A stretch of 64,000 bases of DNA, from the NCBI RefSeq assembly GCF_016924145.1, contig NZ_JAFFZO010000007.1, positions 1 through 64,000 of the forward strand. Direction: 5' to 3'. The notes under the pieces were generated by a model. It had not been told where the DNA came from. It saw only the letters and a list, made by a program, of their open reading frames with translations, and ran no database searches. The DNA is from Amphritea pacifica (GTDB lineage Bacteria > Pseudomonadota > Gammaproteobacteria > Pseudomonadales > Balneatricaceae). Positions 35,449 to 44,783 of this stretch are shown one piece after another (positions within the stretch are counted from its first letter, which is position 1; each line of letters opens with the position of its first letter). The translations under genes were made by a program, and so were the position numbers.

Positions 35449-35478
35449 AAAAAAGGCCATCGCTGATGGCCTTTTTTA
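35449..35478 (+). terminator. Rho-independent terminator after glrR
   Basis: GGCCATC-GCT-GATGGCC with six A residues before and six T residues after; it works in both directions, so it may also end the leftward ybaK transcript. Confidence 0.8.
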
Positions 35479-35553
35479 TTGAGCTGTCTATAAGGTCAAT
35501 CGGCAACGTTAAGTAGCGCAGATGATGACAGGTATCCAGAGAGTGATGCCAGC

Positions 35554-36027
35554 CTAACGACCGATTTCCGCCATTGATCCACGGGTCAGCTGCAACAGAT
35601 CGGCGGGACGAAGTTCGATCTCCAGGCCCCGTTTCCCCGCACTGACGAAGATCGTTTCAAACTGCCCGGCGGAATCATCCAGTAGGGTTGGTAACGATTT
35701 TTTCTGCCCCAGCGGGCTGATTCCTCCCACCAGATAACCGCTGCTGCGTTGCGCCTGTTGCGGATCAGCCATGGTCACTTTCTTGGTTTTTAACGCACTG
35801 GCTACCGCTTTCAGGTTCAGCTGCCCGGCCACCGGCACGACGGCTACTGCCAATTGCCGGTTATCACCATTAACCGCGACCAGCAACGTTTTAAATACCC
35901 GTTCAGCACTTATATCAAGCGCCGCAGCCGCTTCTTCACCATAAGACTCACTGGAAGGGTCATGCCTGTACTCATGTACGGCAAAGCTAATTTTCATTTT
36001 CTTAGCCAGTTGAATAGCCGGGGTCAT
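35554..36027 (-). CDS. ybaK: Cys-tRNA(Pro) deacylase YbaK
   Basis: Trans-editing enzyme that hydrolyses cysteine wrongly attached to tRNA-Pro. The 157-residue protein matches the YbaK/EbsC family in length and motifs: HEYRHDP at the start, VFKTLLV near 43, the catalytic lysine region in [20 protein letters not shown] near 95, and the closing [15 protein letters not shown]. It starts eight bases after the preceding gene and is last in a leftward group of three whose other members are exported, an unusual companionship. Confidence 0.92.
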   Translation of the reverse strand: MTPAIQLAKKMKISFAVHEYRHDPSSESYGEEAAAALDISAERVFKTLLVAVNGDNRQLAVAVVPVAGQLNLKAVASALKTKKVTMADPQQAQRSSGYLVGGISPLGQKKSLPTLLDDSAGQFETIFVSAGKRGLEIELRPADLLQLTRGSMAEIGR

Positions 36028-36035
36028 CTCAGAGC

Positions 36036-36581
36036 TTACTCCATAACACCACTGGCATCGAGGATATCGATCACATCGACAACGGTTGCATCTCCTTCAA
36101 GCACCCGGATCACCTTATTGCCAAGCCTTCGGTTTTCCTCACCAGCAACCCGCCCAATAACTCTGTCCAGATCATCGGGTAAAGGCTCGGACTGACGATA
36201 AAGATCGCGATCAAGCCGATCGCCCAGGACAACTTTTTTCTCCCAGCCGGGAGGCAGCTTACCACCACGCTGCAGCTTCTTTTCTAACCCCTGTGGTATC
36301 GATTTCTGCTTATCCTTTTGCGCATTTTTCTGGTGATCGTTATCTTTTTTACGTTGCTGATAGAAGTTCCGAATCTGATATCGCTCATCATCACTAAACG
36401 TTCTGTGACGAACGGTATTTTCATGCTCCGAACGACTACGCTCTTCGACGGTTCGCTCCTGTCTCTGGCTAGCACCGTGCTCTTCTCTGCCCGGATTCTC
36501 GGCCTTCTTTGCTAAAACAGCAGGGGCTGCCGTCATAACACTGACTACAAGCAAAACACTTAATAACGGAGTTATACGCAT
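36036..36581 (-). CDS. Exported RcnB-like protein, unknown function
   Basis: A 181-residue periplasmic protein with a signal peptide cleaved near VLA (residue 24). A very charged helical part follows (about 25-95, rich in Glu, Arg, Lys, Gln). The C-terminal module has [20 protein letters not shown], then [20 protein letters not shown]. This pattern, LPPG repeats and a closing beta strand, resembles the C-terminus of RcnB/DUF1236-type periplasmic proteins. No metal site could be identified. It sits between the SYLF gene and ybaK with short gaps. Confidence 0.6.
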   Translation of the reverse strand: MRITPLLSVLLVVSVMTAAPAVLAKKAENPGREEHGASQRQERTVEERSRSEHENTVRHRTFSDDERYQIRNFYQQRKKDNDHQKNAQKDKQKSIPQGLEKKLQRGGKLPPGWEKKVVLGDRLDRDLYRQSEPLPDDLDRVIGRVAGEENRRLGNKVIRVLEGDATVVDVIDILDASGVME

Positions 36582-36600
36582 ATTGAAAATTTTCCTATCT

Positions 36601-37140
36601 CTATCTATCGATACGGGTTATTTTCGAGCCTTCTATGCTGAGATTATACATCAATCCCTTATTAGAGAAGATAAAACCAATGATAGGCTGCTGCACTGTA
36701 TTTGAGTCTATCTGCCCACCGGCTCCCACGGTCGCCAGGGCCACACTGCCATCCACCCCCGCTTCCCAGCCATCACTGTTGCGGAATTTATCCAGTGCCT
36801 CCTGACTCATAAACAGCAGTACTTCTGATTTAATCTGAGCCCCCAGCTGAAAACCGATTGAGGCGGATGCAACATTGTAATAAGCGGCCGTTTTACCACC
36901 CAGCCGAAGCGCACCTTCACCATACTCTCCACCAATCCCCATGCCCGCCTTAATCACATCGGGAAATATCAATACGCCAACCGCTTTTCTGGCCAGCTCT
37001 TTTCCCGCCGGGCTATGATGATAGAACTCCTTCAGCGTCTGATTAACTTTAGCGTCAATCTCCTGAGCCGACGCTGCGTTGGCACTTACCGGCAAAAATG
37101 CAAGCAGTGACGAGGCGAGTAAAACCGTTAAGAATTTCAT
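36601..37140 (-). CDS. Exported SYLF-domain (YSC84-type) protein
   Basis: A 179-residue secreted protein with a signal peptide cleaved near ANA. The SYLF lipid-binding domain covers most of the mature chain: AVGVLIFPDVIKAGMGIGGEYGEG, then YYNVASASIGFQLGAQ, and the final FIFSNKGLMYNLSIEGSKITRI, all characteristic. The start at 37140 has GGAG six bases upstream; the ATG two codons earlier overlaps that site. Bacterial members are found in the periplasm or outer membrane and are often stress-induced; the exact role is unknown. Confidence 0.82.
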   Translation of the reverse strand: MKFLTVLLASSLLAFLPVSANAASAQEIDAKVNQTLKEFYHHSPAGKELARKAVGVLIFPDVIKAGMGIGGEYGEGALRLGGKTAAYYNVASASIGFQLGAQIKSEVLLFMSQEALDKFRNSDGWEAGVDGSVALATVGAGGQIDSNTVQQPIIGFIFSNKGLMYNLSIEGSKITRIDR

Positions 37141-37244
37141 CAGCATCTCCAGATTACGTTTACAGAAAGTATGAGCGACAAATGTCGGGGCAGCAACTTC
37201 ACCCCGACAAGCGTAGTGGTTAGATCTGAATCAGGGTGATCATA

Positions 37245-37466
37245 TTAATATGACGCTCTCAGGGGCCTGAGAACGTCTTCCAGGCCGTTGAGTTTCACTT
37301 CATACAGAATCTGCAGCAGAATACCGATCTCCCCTTCAGGAAAGCCCTTTCCGGCAAACCACACCAGATAGGGCTCCGGCAGATCCACCAGTATCCGGCC
37401 CTTATACTTGCCAAACGGCATCTTCATATTAGCCAGCTTCTGCAGTCTTTCTGGGGTTATCTCCAT
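37245..37466 (-). CDS. DUF3820-family small protein
   Basis: A 73-residue cytoplasmic protein. The core MPFGKYKGRILVDLPEPYLVWFAGKGFPEGEIG is the hallmark of DUF3820 (YpeB of E. coli). The 'PFGKYKG' motif is shared with exonuclease-associated domains. The start at MEITPERL was chosen because GAGG precedes it and it gives family length; a further 15 codons are open upstream. No function is established. It is a single gene divergent from the MOSC gene. Confidence 0.78.
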   Translation of the reverse strand: MEITPERLQKLANMKMPFGKYKGRILVDLPEPYLVWFAGKGFPEGEIGILLQILYEVKLNGLEDVLRPLRASY

Positions 37467-37622
37467 CTGTGCCTCGTTATACCCTGTTTGTCGGACTAGA
37501 CTATAGCGCAAATAATCCGCGAAATAATTCCAATCATGGTGCGCAAGCGTTACGCTTCGTTTTGCTCAGCCATTAAATACCGCCCATTTTAGCCTCCAGG
37601 GCAGAAAAAGAGAGATCAAGGG

Positions 37623-38507
37623 ATGACATTACCGCCGACTCAAGCTAAATCTTTACCAGCTCAGTCTTTAAAAACTCAGCCTGATCAGACTCAACTGACT
37701 CAGATTACCATCTATCCGGTTAAGTCGACCGCACCGGTCACTCTGAGCCGAAGCGCCGTCACGGATACCGGGCTGGCATTTGACCGGCAGTTTGTGCTCT
37801 GCGATGACAACGGCAAATTTATCACTGCCAGAACCAAGCCCCGCTTACTGGGGGTTAAAACCGCTCTGCTGCCAGAGGGCATTCTGCTGACAGCACCGGG
37901 GGTTGAGCCTCTTCACCTTGAATATGCAGCCTTCAGTGGCCCCTACCACAGCATCCGCGTATGGCAGGACAGCATCGATGCGGTGTGCTGCGGTGATAAC
38001 GCTGCACAGTGGTTCAGTGAATATCTGCAAGGCCCCTGTAAACTCTATTTCTTTGGCCCGCAATCCAGCCGCCCGGTGAACCGCAGACCTGGGAATCAGG
38101 TCGCCTTTGCCGATGGATATCCGCTGCTACTGATCTCTGAAGCATCCCTGAGCGATCTCAATAGACGCTGTAAAAGCACTGTAAGGATGGAGCAGATGCG
38201 TCCCAATCTGGTTGTCAGCAATTGCGAACCCTATGCTGAAGATGGCTGGCAGCGGATCAGAATAGGCGAAATCGAGTTTGATATTGTAAAACCCTGCGGC
38301 CGTTGTATTCTCACCACCACAGATCCGGAAACCCTGGAGCGCAACGCCGATCGGGAGCCTCTGAGTGTCTTAAAGCAGTACCGCAGGGGCGCTGACGGAG
38401 AAGCCCATTTCGGGCAGAACCTCGTGCCACTAAACCATGGCATCATCTCGCTCAACGACCCTGTAGAGGTACTGGAAACCTGTCAGGCACAAACCTACGG
38501 TCAATAA
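37623..38507 (+). CDS. MOSC-domain protein with MOSC N-terminal beta barrel
   Basis: A 294-residue protein. After a Gln/Thr/Ser-rich start of about 27 residues comes the MOSC N-terminal barrel (ITIYPVKSTAPVTLSRS...TGLAFDRQFVLCD) and then the MOSC domain. FDIVKPCGRCILTTTDPET near residue 222 holds the conserved cysteine that binds the molybdenum cofactor in mARC/YcbX-type enzymes. No C-terminal ferredoxin domain is present, unlike YcbX. A role in N-hydroxy compound reduction is family inference. A short variable N-terminus makes an internal start possible. Confidence 0.8.
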   Translation: MTLPPTQAKSLPAQSLKTQPDQTQLTQITIYPVKSTAPVTLSRSAVTDTGLAFDRQFVLCDDNGKFITARTKPRLLGVKTALLPEGILLTAPGVEPLHLEYAAFSGPYHSIRVWQDSIDAVCCGDNAAQWFSEYLQGPCKLYFFGPQSSRPVNRRPGNQVAFADGYPLLLISEASLSDLNRRCKSTVRMEQMRPNLVVSNCEPYAEDGWQRIRIGEIEFDIVKPCGRCILTTTDPETLERNADREPLSVLKQYRRGADGEAHFGQNLVPLNHGIISLNDPVEVLETCQAQTYGQ

Positions 38508-38522
38508 CCTGAAGCGGGTATG

Positions 38523-40481
38523 TTACAGGGCAAACAGACTGAGCAGATCGGAACTGATCTGCCCGGTCCCCTGCGAAGCCAGTTTTTTAAGCTGCAGGCT
38601 GGCCTTTTCAGTGCCTTTCTCCTGCAGCACAATCCCGGCAGGCGATACTCCCCGCAGCATGACTGCGGCGTGGGTTCCGCTGACCTTATCCCGGTTATAG
38701 CCAAGCCGTTGCAGGCGGAAACCAAATGGCTGCCAGAAACTCAGCAGCTCCGCCGTTGCCCCAAAGCTGGTACCCAGCCAGTCAATATCTGTGCTGGCCT
38801 GTTCGATCGCCTGCAACAGGGCTGTGCCAATACCCCGCCGCTGTCGTTGCGGATGTACAGCAATCCGCATGACCCTCAGTCCGCGGCAACCTGCCGCCTC
38901 TGGAATATGGCAGTGAGCCAGCAGTGTCTGGGGAATTAACTGACCTTTTGGTCGCCGGGTGCCAGCCATTATTGCCTCAGCCAGACCGTGGTTAATCGGC
39001 CCTTCGTAGGCCAGCAATGCTGTTGCGACCAGCTTAGACTCCTCCTCTTCACTGAACCCCGCCCACACCTCAATATTGGGGCTATCGAGCAGAATACGCA
39101 GATCCCCCGGGGTGGTCCGGTAGTGCGCCAGAATTAACAAGCCAAACAACTGTTTGAGCATTTCACTGTCGGCTATCAGATCATCACGATCCAGTTTTCT
39201 GAAATTCACGCCTTCCCACTGCGCAGGGGTAGCCGCCAGTGTCACAGGCTCGGCATCCAGTAACAATGCCTGATAGGTAAACCGCTCCAGCGGATCGCCT
39301 TCAGCCCAGCGTACCGGCTGCTGCATAGAGAGCAGCTGCCGTTCGGGCACCCTGCGGTCAAGAGTGGGCATAAAGCGCACAGCAAACCCCTGCCCGGTTC
39401 CCTCATAGCCGTGCAGGGTCGAAGCAAAGATAACCCGCCGATAATCCAGCAGGCTTAACAGCACCGGGGCTGGAATTGCTGCCGCTTCATCGATCAGCAG
39501 CAGGTCCGCATCCGGTTGTTGCCGGGACAGCTGATCAGGCAGCATAAAGCGCAACCGATTCTGGCCATATACCCAGAGGTCCCGGGGGTGTTCGCGAAGC
39601 TCAGCAGATAAGAATCTTTCCAGCATCGCTATCACCGACTGCACTGCCCCCCGTGATGGGGCCGTCAGAATAATATCGAGCCTGTCGCGATTAACGGATG
39701 AGTCCGTATTGGGGATATCCGGCTGCGGCGCTGTTATACCCCTTCTCATTAATACCGCAGCGAGTATACCCAGCGCGGCACTTTTACCCCGTCCCCGATC
39801 AGCGGTCAGCACCAGCACAGCCCGGGACTGACGAACCGCCTGCAGACACTGTTTGACTGTCCTCTCCTGATCCGCGGTGCGAAACGGTGCGCTGCAGGAT
39901 GAAGTTTCCGCTTCTGGCTGGACATGGGTCCCAGCCGATGAAGCCAGGGGATCTGTTGGCCGGCAAAGCTGCGGCAAGGGGTTATCTTCGGTGAACTGAA
40001 TCAGGTCAGTATCGCTGCCAATACAGCCCTGCAGATGGCGGATAAAGCGACGCCCGACATCGGCCACCCCATAGGGCTCCACAGCGATATGCCCATACTC
40101 AGGATCATTAAACGCCTGCCAGGCAGATAAAGGCGGAGTGATTAACACAAACACCCCGCCTGCGATCAATGTGCCTGCCACCTGACCAAATCCATTAGGG
40201 TTAAAGCCGCTCCAGCAATCAAAGAAAACACACTCGCTCTCCTGCCCCAGCAGTTGATGTGTCTGTTTGGCACTGACCGGTTTAAGCTGCACCGGGGGAA
40301 CCAGACCGACCCCTGCATCGCCAATCCAGAGTATCCGGGTTGTCGGGCAACTCAGAGCTGAAATCTGCTGCTGACACCACTGTCGATCACCGCTAATCAG
40401 CAACAACTGTCGGGGCGCCCCCTGGCGGACGTGATTCGACAAAGACACAATTATGTCGTTTAAGGGTTGTATGCTGTTCAC
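38523..40481 (-). CDS. tmcA: tRNA(Met) cytidine acetyltransferase
   Basis: Makes N4-acetylcytidine at the wobble base of elongator tRNA-Met, using ATP and acetyl-CoA. The 652-residue protein has an N-terminal domain, then an RNA-helicase-like module with Walker A TADRGRGKSAALG near residue 230 and Walker B LLIDEAAAIP near 330. A GNAT domain with VHPQRQRRGIGTALLQAIE (acetyl-CoA loop) near 545 and a C-terminal tail follow. The start codon is GTG with AAGGAAAGG upstream. It is convergent with the MOSC gene, 15 bp apart. Confidence 0.93.
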   Translation of the reverse strand: MNSIQPLNDIIVSLSNHVRQGAPRQLLLISGDRQWCQQQISALSCPTTRILWIGDAGVGLVPPVQLKPVSAKQTHQLLGQESECVFFDCWSGFNPNGFGQVAGTLIAGGVFVLITPPLSAWQAFNDPEYGHIAVEPYGVADVGRRFIRHLQGCIGSDTDLIQFTEDNPLPQLCRPTDPLASSAGTHVQPEAETSSCSAPFRTADQERTVKQCLQAVRQSRAVLVLTADRGRGKSAALGILAAVLMRRGITAPQPDIPNTDSSVNRDRLDIILTAPSRGAVQSVIAMLERFLSAELREHPRDLWVYGQNRLRFMLPDQLSRQQPDADLLLIDEAAAIPAPVLLSLLDYRRVIFASTLHGYEGTGQGFAVRFMPTLDRRVPERQLLSMQQPVRWAEGDPLERFTYQALLLDAEPVTLAATPAQWEGVNFRKLDRDDLIADSEMLKQLFGLLILAHYRTTPGDLRILLDSPNIEVWAGFSEEEESKLVATALLAYEGPINHGLAEAIMAGTRRPKGQLIPQTLLAHCHIPEAAGCRGLRVMRIAVHPQRQRRGIGTALLQAIEQASTDIDWLGTSFGATAELLSFWQPFGFRLQRLGYNRDKVSGTHAAVMLRGVSPAGIVLQEKGTEKASLQLKKLASQGTGQISSDLLSLFAL

Positions 40482-40622
40482 TGACCTTTCCTTAATTTCA
40501 CCCGGATTGAATTTTACACGCTATGTATGTCAGGGTATAAGGAAATAACGGAAACCGGGTAAGGAGGCGAAATAAACACCATGAGAGTCAATCACAGGCT
40601 TTTAAAGGCGTGGGGATAACAG

Positions 40623-42044
40623 ATGCGTTCTGACTTATGCCTTGTTATGGATCAGGGTAGCCATAGTAGCCGGGCGATGGTGTTTGATCGTTTTGGCAAC
40701 TGCCTGAGTCAGGGACAAGTACAGGTAAAAACCCGGCTTACCCAGCCCAACCGCGCGGAGCAGCAGCCGACCGATATCCTGATTTCCCTGAAGCGCGCAG
40801 CTCTGGAGGCGGTCAGCAAGCTGACACGGGAAGACCGCGCCAAACTGCGCACCGCAGCCCTGACAACACAACGCTCCAGCGTGCTCTGCTGGGACGCAGA
40901 CGACGGTAAACCGCTGACCCCAATCATCAGTTGGCAGGACCGGCGCGGCTTTCATTACATCGACGACCTGATGCCCCTGGCAAGTATGGTGCGCCAGCTC
41001 ACCGGGCTCTACCCGAATGCCCACCTGCCCGCCTCAAAGCTGCGCTGGTGTCTGGAACATATGATCTTCAATACGGCTAAGCATCGTATCCGCGGCGGCC
41101 CTGTCGCCAGCTGGCTTATCAAGCAGTTACTCCATGAGCAACCGGACCTGATTGACGGTGTGAGCGCAGCCAGAACGATGCTGTTTTCCCTCAAAGACCG
41201 GGACTGGCATCCCGAACTGCTGGACCTGTTTCAGCTTCCGGATTCACTGCTGCCGAAAGTCCGCCCCAGCAAATACAACTTTGGTACGCTGAAACTGCCG
41301 GGCTTAAGCCTGCCCCTCAACTATGTCAGTGGTGATCAGGCTGCGGCACTGTTTGCCTTTGGCGAGCCGTCGCAGGACAACCTCTATATCAACCTCGGCA
41401 GTGGTGGCTTTATGAACCGGGTACTGACCGAGCGGGGATTGCACCCTCAGGAGCGGATACTGCACCACCTGATCCACTCCGACAAACAACCCCTTTACAG
41501 CGCCGAAGCCACCATCAATGGTGCAGCAAACGCCCTGGACTGGGCCTTTAATATCTGCCGGCCAGAAACCCGGGATATCGATAGCTGGGCCGAAAAGTGC
41601 ACCGACCCTCCCCTGTTTATGAATATGGTTGGAGGCGTCGGGTCTCCTTACTGGCAATCACTGGATCGTTCTTGCTGGATTAACGATTGCGACGACCCGG
41701 AGGCCCGGATGGTTGCCGTTATGGAGAGCATTGTGTTTCTTATCTGCAGAAATATCATGGCGATGTCTGCACTGCCCCCGGCAAAACAGATTATCATTGG
41801 CGGGGGTATCAGTCAGCTCAACTCGCTCTGTCAGCGGGTTGCAGATCTGAGTGGCTTGCCGGTGCTGCGCTATGAACAACACGAGATCACATCGCTGGGC
41901 GCTGCCTGGCAGGTGTTACCAAACAGCGTACGGGATTTTGTACCGGAAAAAACCTTCACTCCTCAAGATAACAGCCCCTTAGCACTGCGCTACCAATCGT
42001 GGCTGAATACATTTAATGAATATCTGGACTCACTCGAAGGATAA
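40623..42044 (+). CDS. FGGY-family carbohydrate kinase (glycerol kinase-like)
   Basis: A 473-residue sugar/polyol kinase. It opens with LVMDQGSHSSRAMVFD, the phosphate-1 motif close to that of glycerol kinase (DQGTTSSRA). The catalytic region follows with WQDRRG near residue 103, the conserved phosphate-2 part NLGSGGFMNR near 258, and the adenosine motif IIIGGGISQLNSL near 393. The last is an FGGY family hallmark. It is shorter than GlpK (about 500) and lacks several GlpK substrate residues, so the true substrate is open. GGGG precedes the ATG. Its end overlaps the convergent glycerophosphodiesterase gene by 15 bp. Confidence 0.8.
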   Translation: MRSDLCLVMDQGSHSSRAMVFDRFGNCLSQGQVQVKTRLTQPNRAEQQPTDILISLKRAALEAVSKLTREDRAKLRTAALTTQRSSVLCWDADDGKPLTPIISWQDRRGFHYIDDLMPLASMVRQLTGLYPNAHLPASKLRWCLEHMIFNTAKHRIRGGPVASWLIKQLLHEQPDLIDGVSAARTMLFSLKDRDWHPELLDLFQLPDSLLPKVRPSKYNFGTLKLPGLSLPLNYVSGDQAAALFAFGEPSQDNLYINLGSGGFMNRVLTERGLHPQERILHHLIHSDKQPLYSAEATINGAANALDWAFNICRPETRDIDSWAEKCTDPPLFMNMVGGVGSPYWQSLDRSCWINDCDDPEARMVAVMESIVFLICRNIMAMSALPPAKQIIIGGGISQLNSLCQRVADLSGLPVLRYEQHEITSLGAAWQVLPNSVRDFVPEKTFTPQDNSPLALRYQSWLNTFNEYLDSLEG

Positions 42045-42878
42045 CAGATCCAAACCAAGGGCCTTGCGCATCGGGGAGATCGAAAAGGTTTCTATCAGAT
42101 CGGCGCCCTGGGCAAACAGAGTACGGGCAAGCTCAGCATCCGCCACTTCATAGAGCACCACACGGATCCCGGGCCAGCTACGTTTTTCAGTTGCAAGATC
42201 AACTTTACGCAAGCAGGTATAATCGAGCAGCAGATAGTGCGGCGGCCTGATAAACCCCTGCCACCATCCGCTGGCTGGAAACTGATCAGAGACCCAGCCG
42301 ACGCGCCAGTTATCCTCAAGCACCCGGTCCACCAGTGCTCGGGAATAGCTGATCAGCACCACCTGCGATCTGACCAGTTCTAACAGGGGCAGCGCTCTCT
42401 CCACGCAGACCTCAACGCCGAATGTTTCGATAGCAACCCGCTTGAATTCAACAAAAAAAGTTACCTCAGGGTAATGCAGCATCAGATTTACCAGATGCTG
42501 AAGATGGGAGATCGGTTCATCTTCAAAGCGATCACTAAAGGCCACCGGGTTATGCAGGCTATAGCGGTCAAGCTCATCGTAGGTGAGCAGCTGAATTTTA
42601 TTATCCGCGCCGGAAAGACGTGCCATATCCCGGTCATGATAGAGCACCGGTTCAAAATCAGCGGTCAGTTGCAGATCCACCTCAACAAACTTTGCCCCGG
42701 CTGCCAGCGCCCGCTCAATTGCCAACAGTGAATTTTCCGGGTACCGGGATGCATACCCCCGATGCGCGACCAGGCGATCAGCCAGACAGGTTTCAGGACC
42801 GCCCTGGACAGATAGATCATCAGTCCTATCAAACGGTAATATGGGGTTCATATCCGAGCTGTCAGATGGGTTACTCAC
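42030..42878 (-). CDS. Glycerophosphodiester phosphodiesterase
   Basis: Cytoplasmic enzyme of 282 residues that hydrolyses glycerophosphodiesters to glycerol-3-phosphate and an alcohol. The TIM barrel opens VAHRGYASRYPENSL (catalytic histidine) near residue 38, then FVEVDLQLTADFEPVLYHDRDMARLSG, which carries the metal-binding Glu and Asp and the second catalytic histidine. No signal peptide is seen, matching UgpQ rather than periplasmic GlpQ. It is transcribed from GTG with GGAGAGA upstream. The glycerol kinase-like neighbour suggests a small glycerol/phospholipid salvage unit. Confidence 0.88.
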   Translation of the reverse strand: MSNPSDSSDMNPILPFDRTDDLSVQGGPETCLADRLVAHRGYASRYPENSLLAIERALAAGAKFVEVDLQLTADFEPVLYHDRDMARLSGADNKIQLLTYDELDRYSLHNPVAFSDRFEDEPISHLQHLVNLMLHYPEVTFFVEFKRVAIETFGVEVCVERALPLLELVRSQVVLISYSRALVDRVLEDNWRVGWVSDQFPASGWWQGFIRPPHYLLLDYTCLRKVDLATEKRSWPGIRVVLYEVADAELARTLFAQGADLIETFSISPMRKALGLDLLSFE

Positions 42879-42935
42879 TGTTGTCTCTCCGCCGCAAAAG
42901 AAAGCCTGCGCGGGGCAGGCTTAGCAGAAACAAAT

Positions 42936-43898
42936 CTAATTGGAAAACGTTACAGGAATATCACGGGGATCTTCCGTAATCGCCCGTACCTGACAGCCAC
43001 CACTCTGTAACGCTTCATGGAGCGCCGCTTCGGTCTGCGACAGAATGTACTCGGCGGTCAGGAGCGCTGAAGGCTGTAGCGTACTGATACCGATACTGAC
43101 ACTCAACTGATGCCCGCCAAGTTCGATATCATGAATATCATGACAGAGTCTGTCAGCCAACACCGGCGATTGTTCGTTAGTTGCCGGCAACAGCATAGCA
43201 AAGCGTCCGGTATCTATGCGGGCAGCCATATCCCCTGGCCGTGAAATAGCACCTTTAAGAACCTCAGCAATCAACCCCGCCTGCTGGTCAGCAAAATTCT
43301 CAGGCAGTTGCTCAGCCTCAAGCTTATCAACCTCAATCAACATCAGGGTTAACGGACTAAACTCCCGTACAGCCCTGCGACACTCGGTTGACAAAACCTG
43401 ATGGAAGTGGCGGTTGTTCGCCAGTCCCGTGAGTTCGTCAATCACCGTCACTGAAGCGAGTTTTTCCTGGCTGCGCTTGAGCTCCATCTCTTTCGATTCA
43501 AGCACTTTATGCAGTTGGCGGGCACGCATTGCCGCATTGACTCCCATCCCCAGCATAACAAAGTTAAGTACTCCGCCCATCAAAGCGATAAATAGCGGCA
43601 GATAGGTATGATGACTGGCGACAATCGGATCCGCCAGACGATAGAACTCCTCCTCAGTCAGCTCCTTTTGTGGGCCATACACCGCCCAGAGTGAATCGAT
43701 ATCTTTTGCCTTGCCCGCCTGAGCATAATCTACATTATCAACCCGGTGCTCAATTGCCAGCCTGATCGCCTGTACAGCAACCCGCTCTTCATAGGAACGA
43801 ATGCCAATAAACAGGGCTATAAACACCAGTATTGAAACCACCATAATGACAATGGTCTGTACCCGGCTTCGGATTTCAGTCTGCCTGGTATCTATCAC
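42936..43898 (-). CDS. Membrane protein with degenerate GGDEF domain
   Basis: A 320-residue inner-membrane protein with two helices (about 14-32 and 100-122), a short periplasmic loop of 65 residues, a coiled coil (128-150) and a GGDEF domain. The GGDEF start is normal (VIDELTGLANNRHF). The active-site motif, however, reads IDTGRF where GGDEF should be, and the metal-binding region IEVDKLEAEQ also departs from DIDxFKxxND. The protein should be unable to make c-di-GMP and may act as a sensor or effector. Start is GTG with AAAGGA eight bases upstream. Confidence 0.78.
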   Translation of the reverse strand: MIDTRQTEIRSRVQTIVIMVVSILVFIALFIGIRSYEERVAVQAIRLAIEHRVDNVDYAQAGKAKDIDSLWAVYGPQKELTEEEFYRLADPIVASHHTYLPLFIALMGGVLNFVMLGMGVNAAMRARQLHKVLESKEMELKRSQEKLASVTVIDELTGLANNRHFHQVLSTECRRAVREFSPLTLMLIEVDKLEAEQLPENFADQQAGLIAEVLKGAISRPGDMAARIDTGRFAMLLPATNEQSPVLADRLCHDIHDIELGGHQLSVSIGISTLQPSALLTAEYILSQTEAALHEALQSGGCQVRAITEDPRDIPVTFSN

Positions 43899-43967
43899 CT
43901 TTTCATTCCTTTAATGACACCCATCTTTCTGTTTAGTAAATACTTTTTTGAGGATTGATGCAAATAT

Positions 43968-44573
43968 CTACTGCCCATAACGTTTATGCGGTTGATTCAG
44001 ATATGCTAATTCTTCCGGTGTCGAGGAACGCCCGAGTATCTTATTGCGATGAGGAAACCGCCCAAAGCGGACAATAAGATTGCGATGCTCATGGGCAAAG
44101 TCCAGCGCATTATCGATATGATGCCTCAACTCCCGGGGAGTGATGCACAACATCGCTTCTATCTGAGAGATACACAGGTTCTGAGCGGTGGTATCTTCGG
44201 CATGCTCAAGGGGCATATAGAAAAATAACTTTTCACTACCCTCAAGTGCCATATCATGACCCAGTTCAATCCCTTCCCGACAAAGCTGTTCGGCTCTGTA
44301 ATCGCCGGAAAAGGCATCGGCCGAGCCACGATAGATGCTACGGGTAAACTGGTCCAGCAGGATAATCAATGCCAGCCGGCCCCGGGGCTGCCCCGCCCAG
44401 TCATCCAGTTGCCCCCAGAGCGCCTGCCTGACCTGATGGCCGAACAGATCACCGAGCTGACGATCCATCGCCTCATCACCAAACCACCAGAGCAACTTTC
44501 GGTCGCTCACCGGAAATCCCTGTTTCAGCTCACCAAACCAGAATTGCAGTATCTCTTCAATCTGTTCCGTCAT
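43968..44573 (-). CDS. DUF924-family protein
   Basis: A 201-residue soluble helical protein. Diagnostic stretches are ILQFWFGELKQGFPVSDRKLLWWF, LALIILLDQFTRSIYRGSADAFSGD, LFFYMPLEHAEDT and FGRFPHRNKILGRSSTPEE. All are features of the conserved, widespread DUF924 (TPR-like) family. No function is established for it. The start at MTEQIEEIL matches family length; 11 more residues could be read upstream. It is a single gene. Confidence 0.85.
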   Translation of the reverse strand: MTEQIEEILQFWFGELKQGFPVSDRKLLWWFGDEAMDRQLGDLFGHQVRQALWGQLDDWAGQPRGRLALIILLDQFTRSIYRGSADAFSGDYRAEQLCREGIELGHDMALEGSEKLFFYMPLEHAEDTTAQNLCISQIEAMLCITPRELRHHIDNALDFAHEHRNLIVRFGRFPHRNKILGRSSTPEELAYLNQPHKRYGQ

Positions 44574-44783
44574 AGACAATCCCGTTAAACGCAGCTTACA
44601 ACTCATCCAGTATAGAAGAGATGCGCCTGTGCTGCTGAGCTCCGATAATGACCGGCTGGCCTCTGCAGAGCAACAATTTAACTTTTATATCGCTAAAATC
44701 TGTTTTAGTCTGAACCTTATGAAAATAAACCACTCTTTTATCGTATAGTAAACTGAGTGGCGATGATTTCTAACGGGGGAAAA

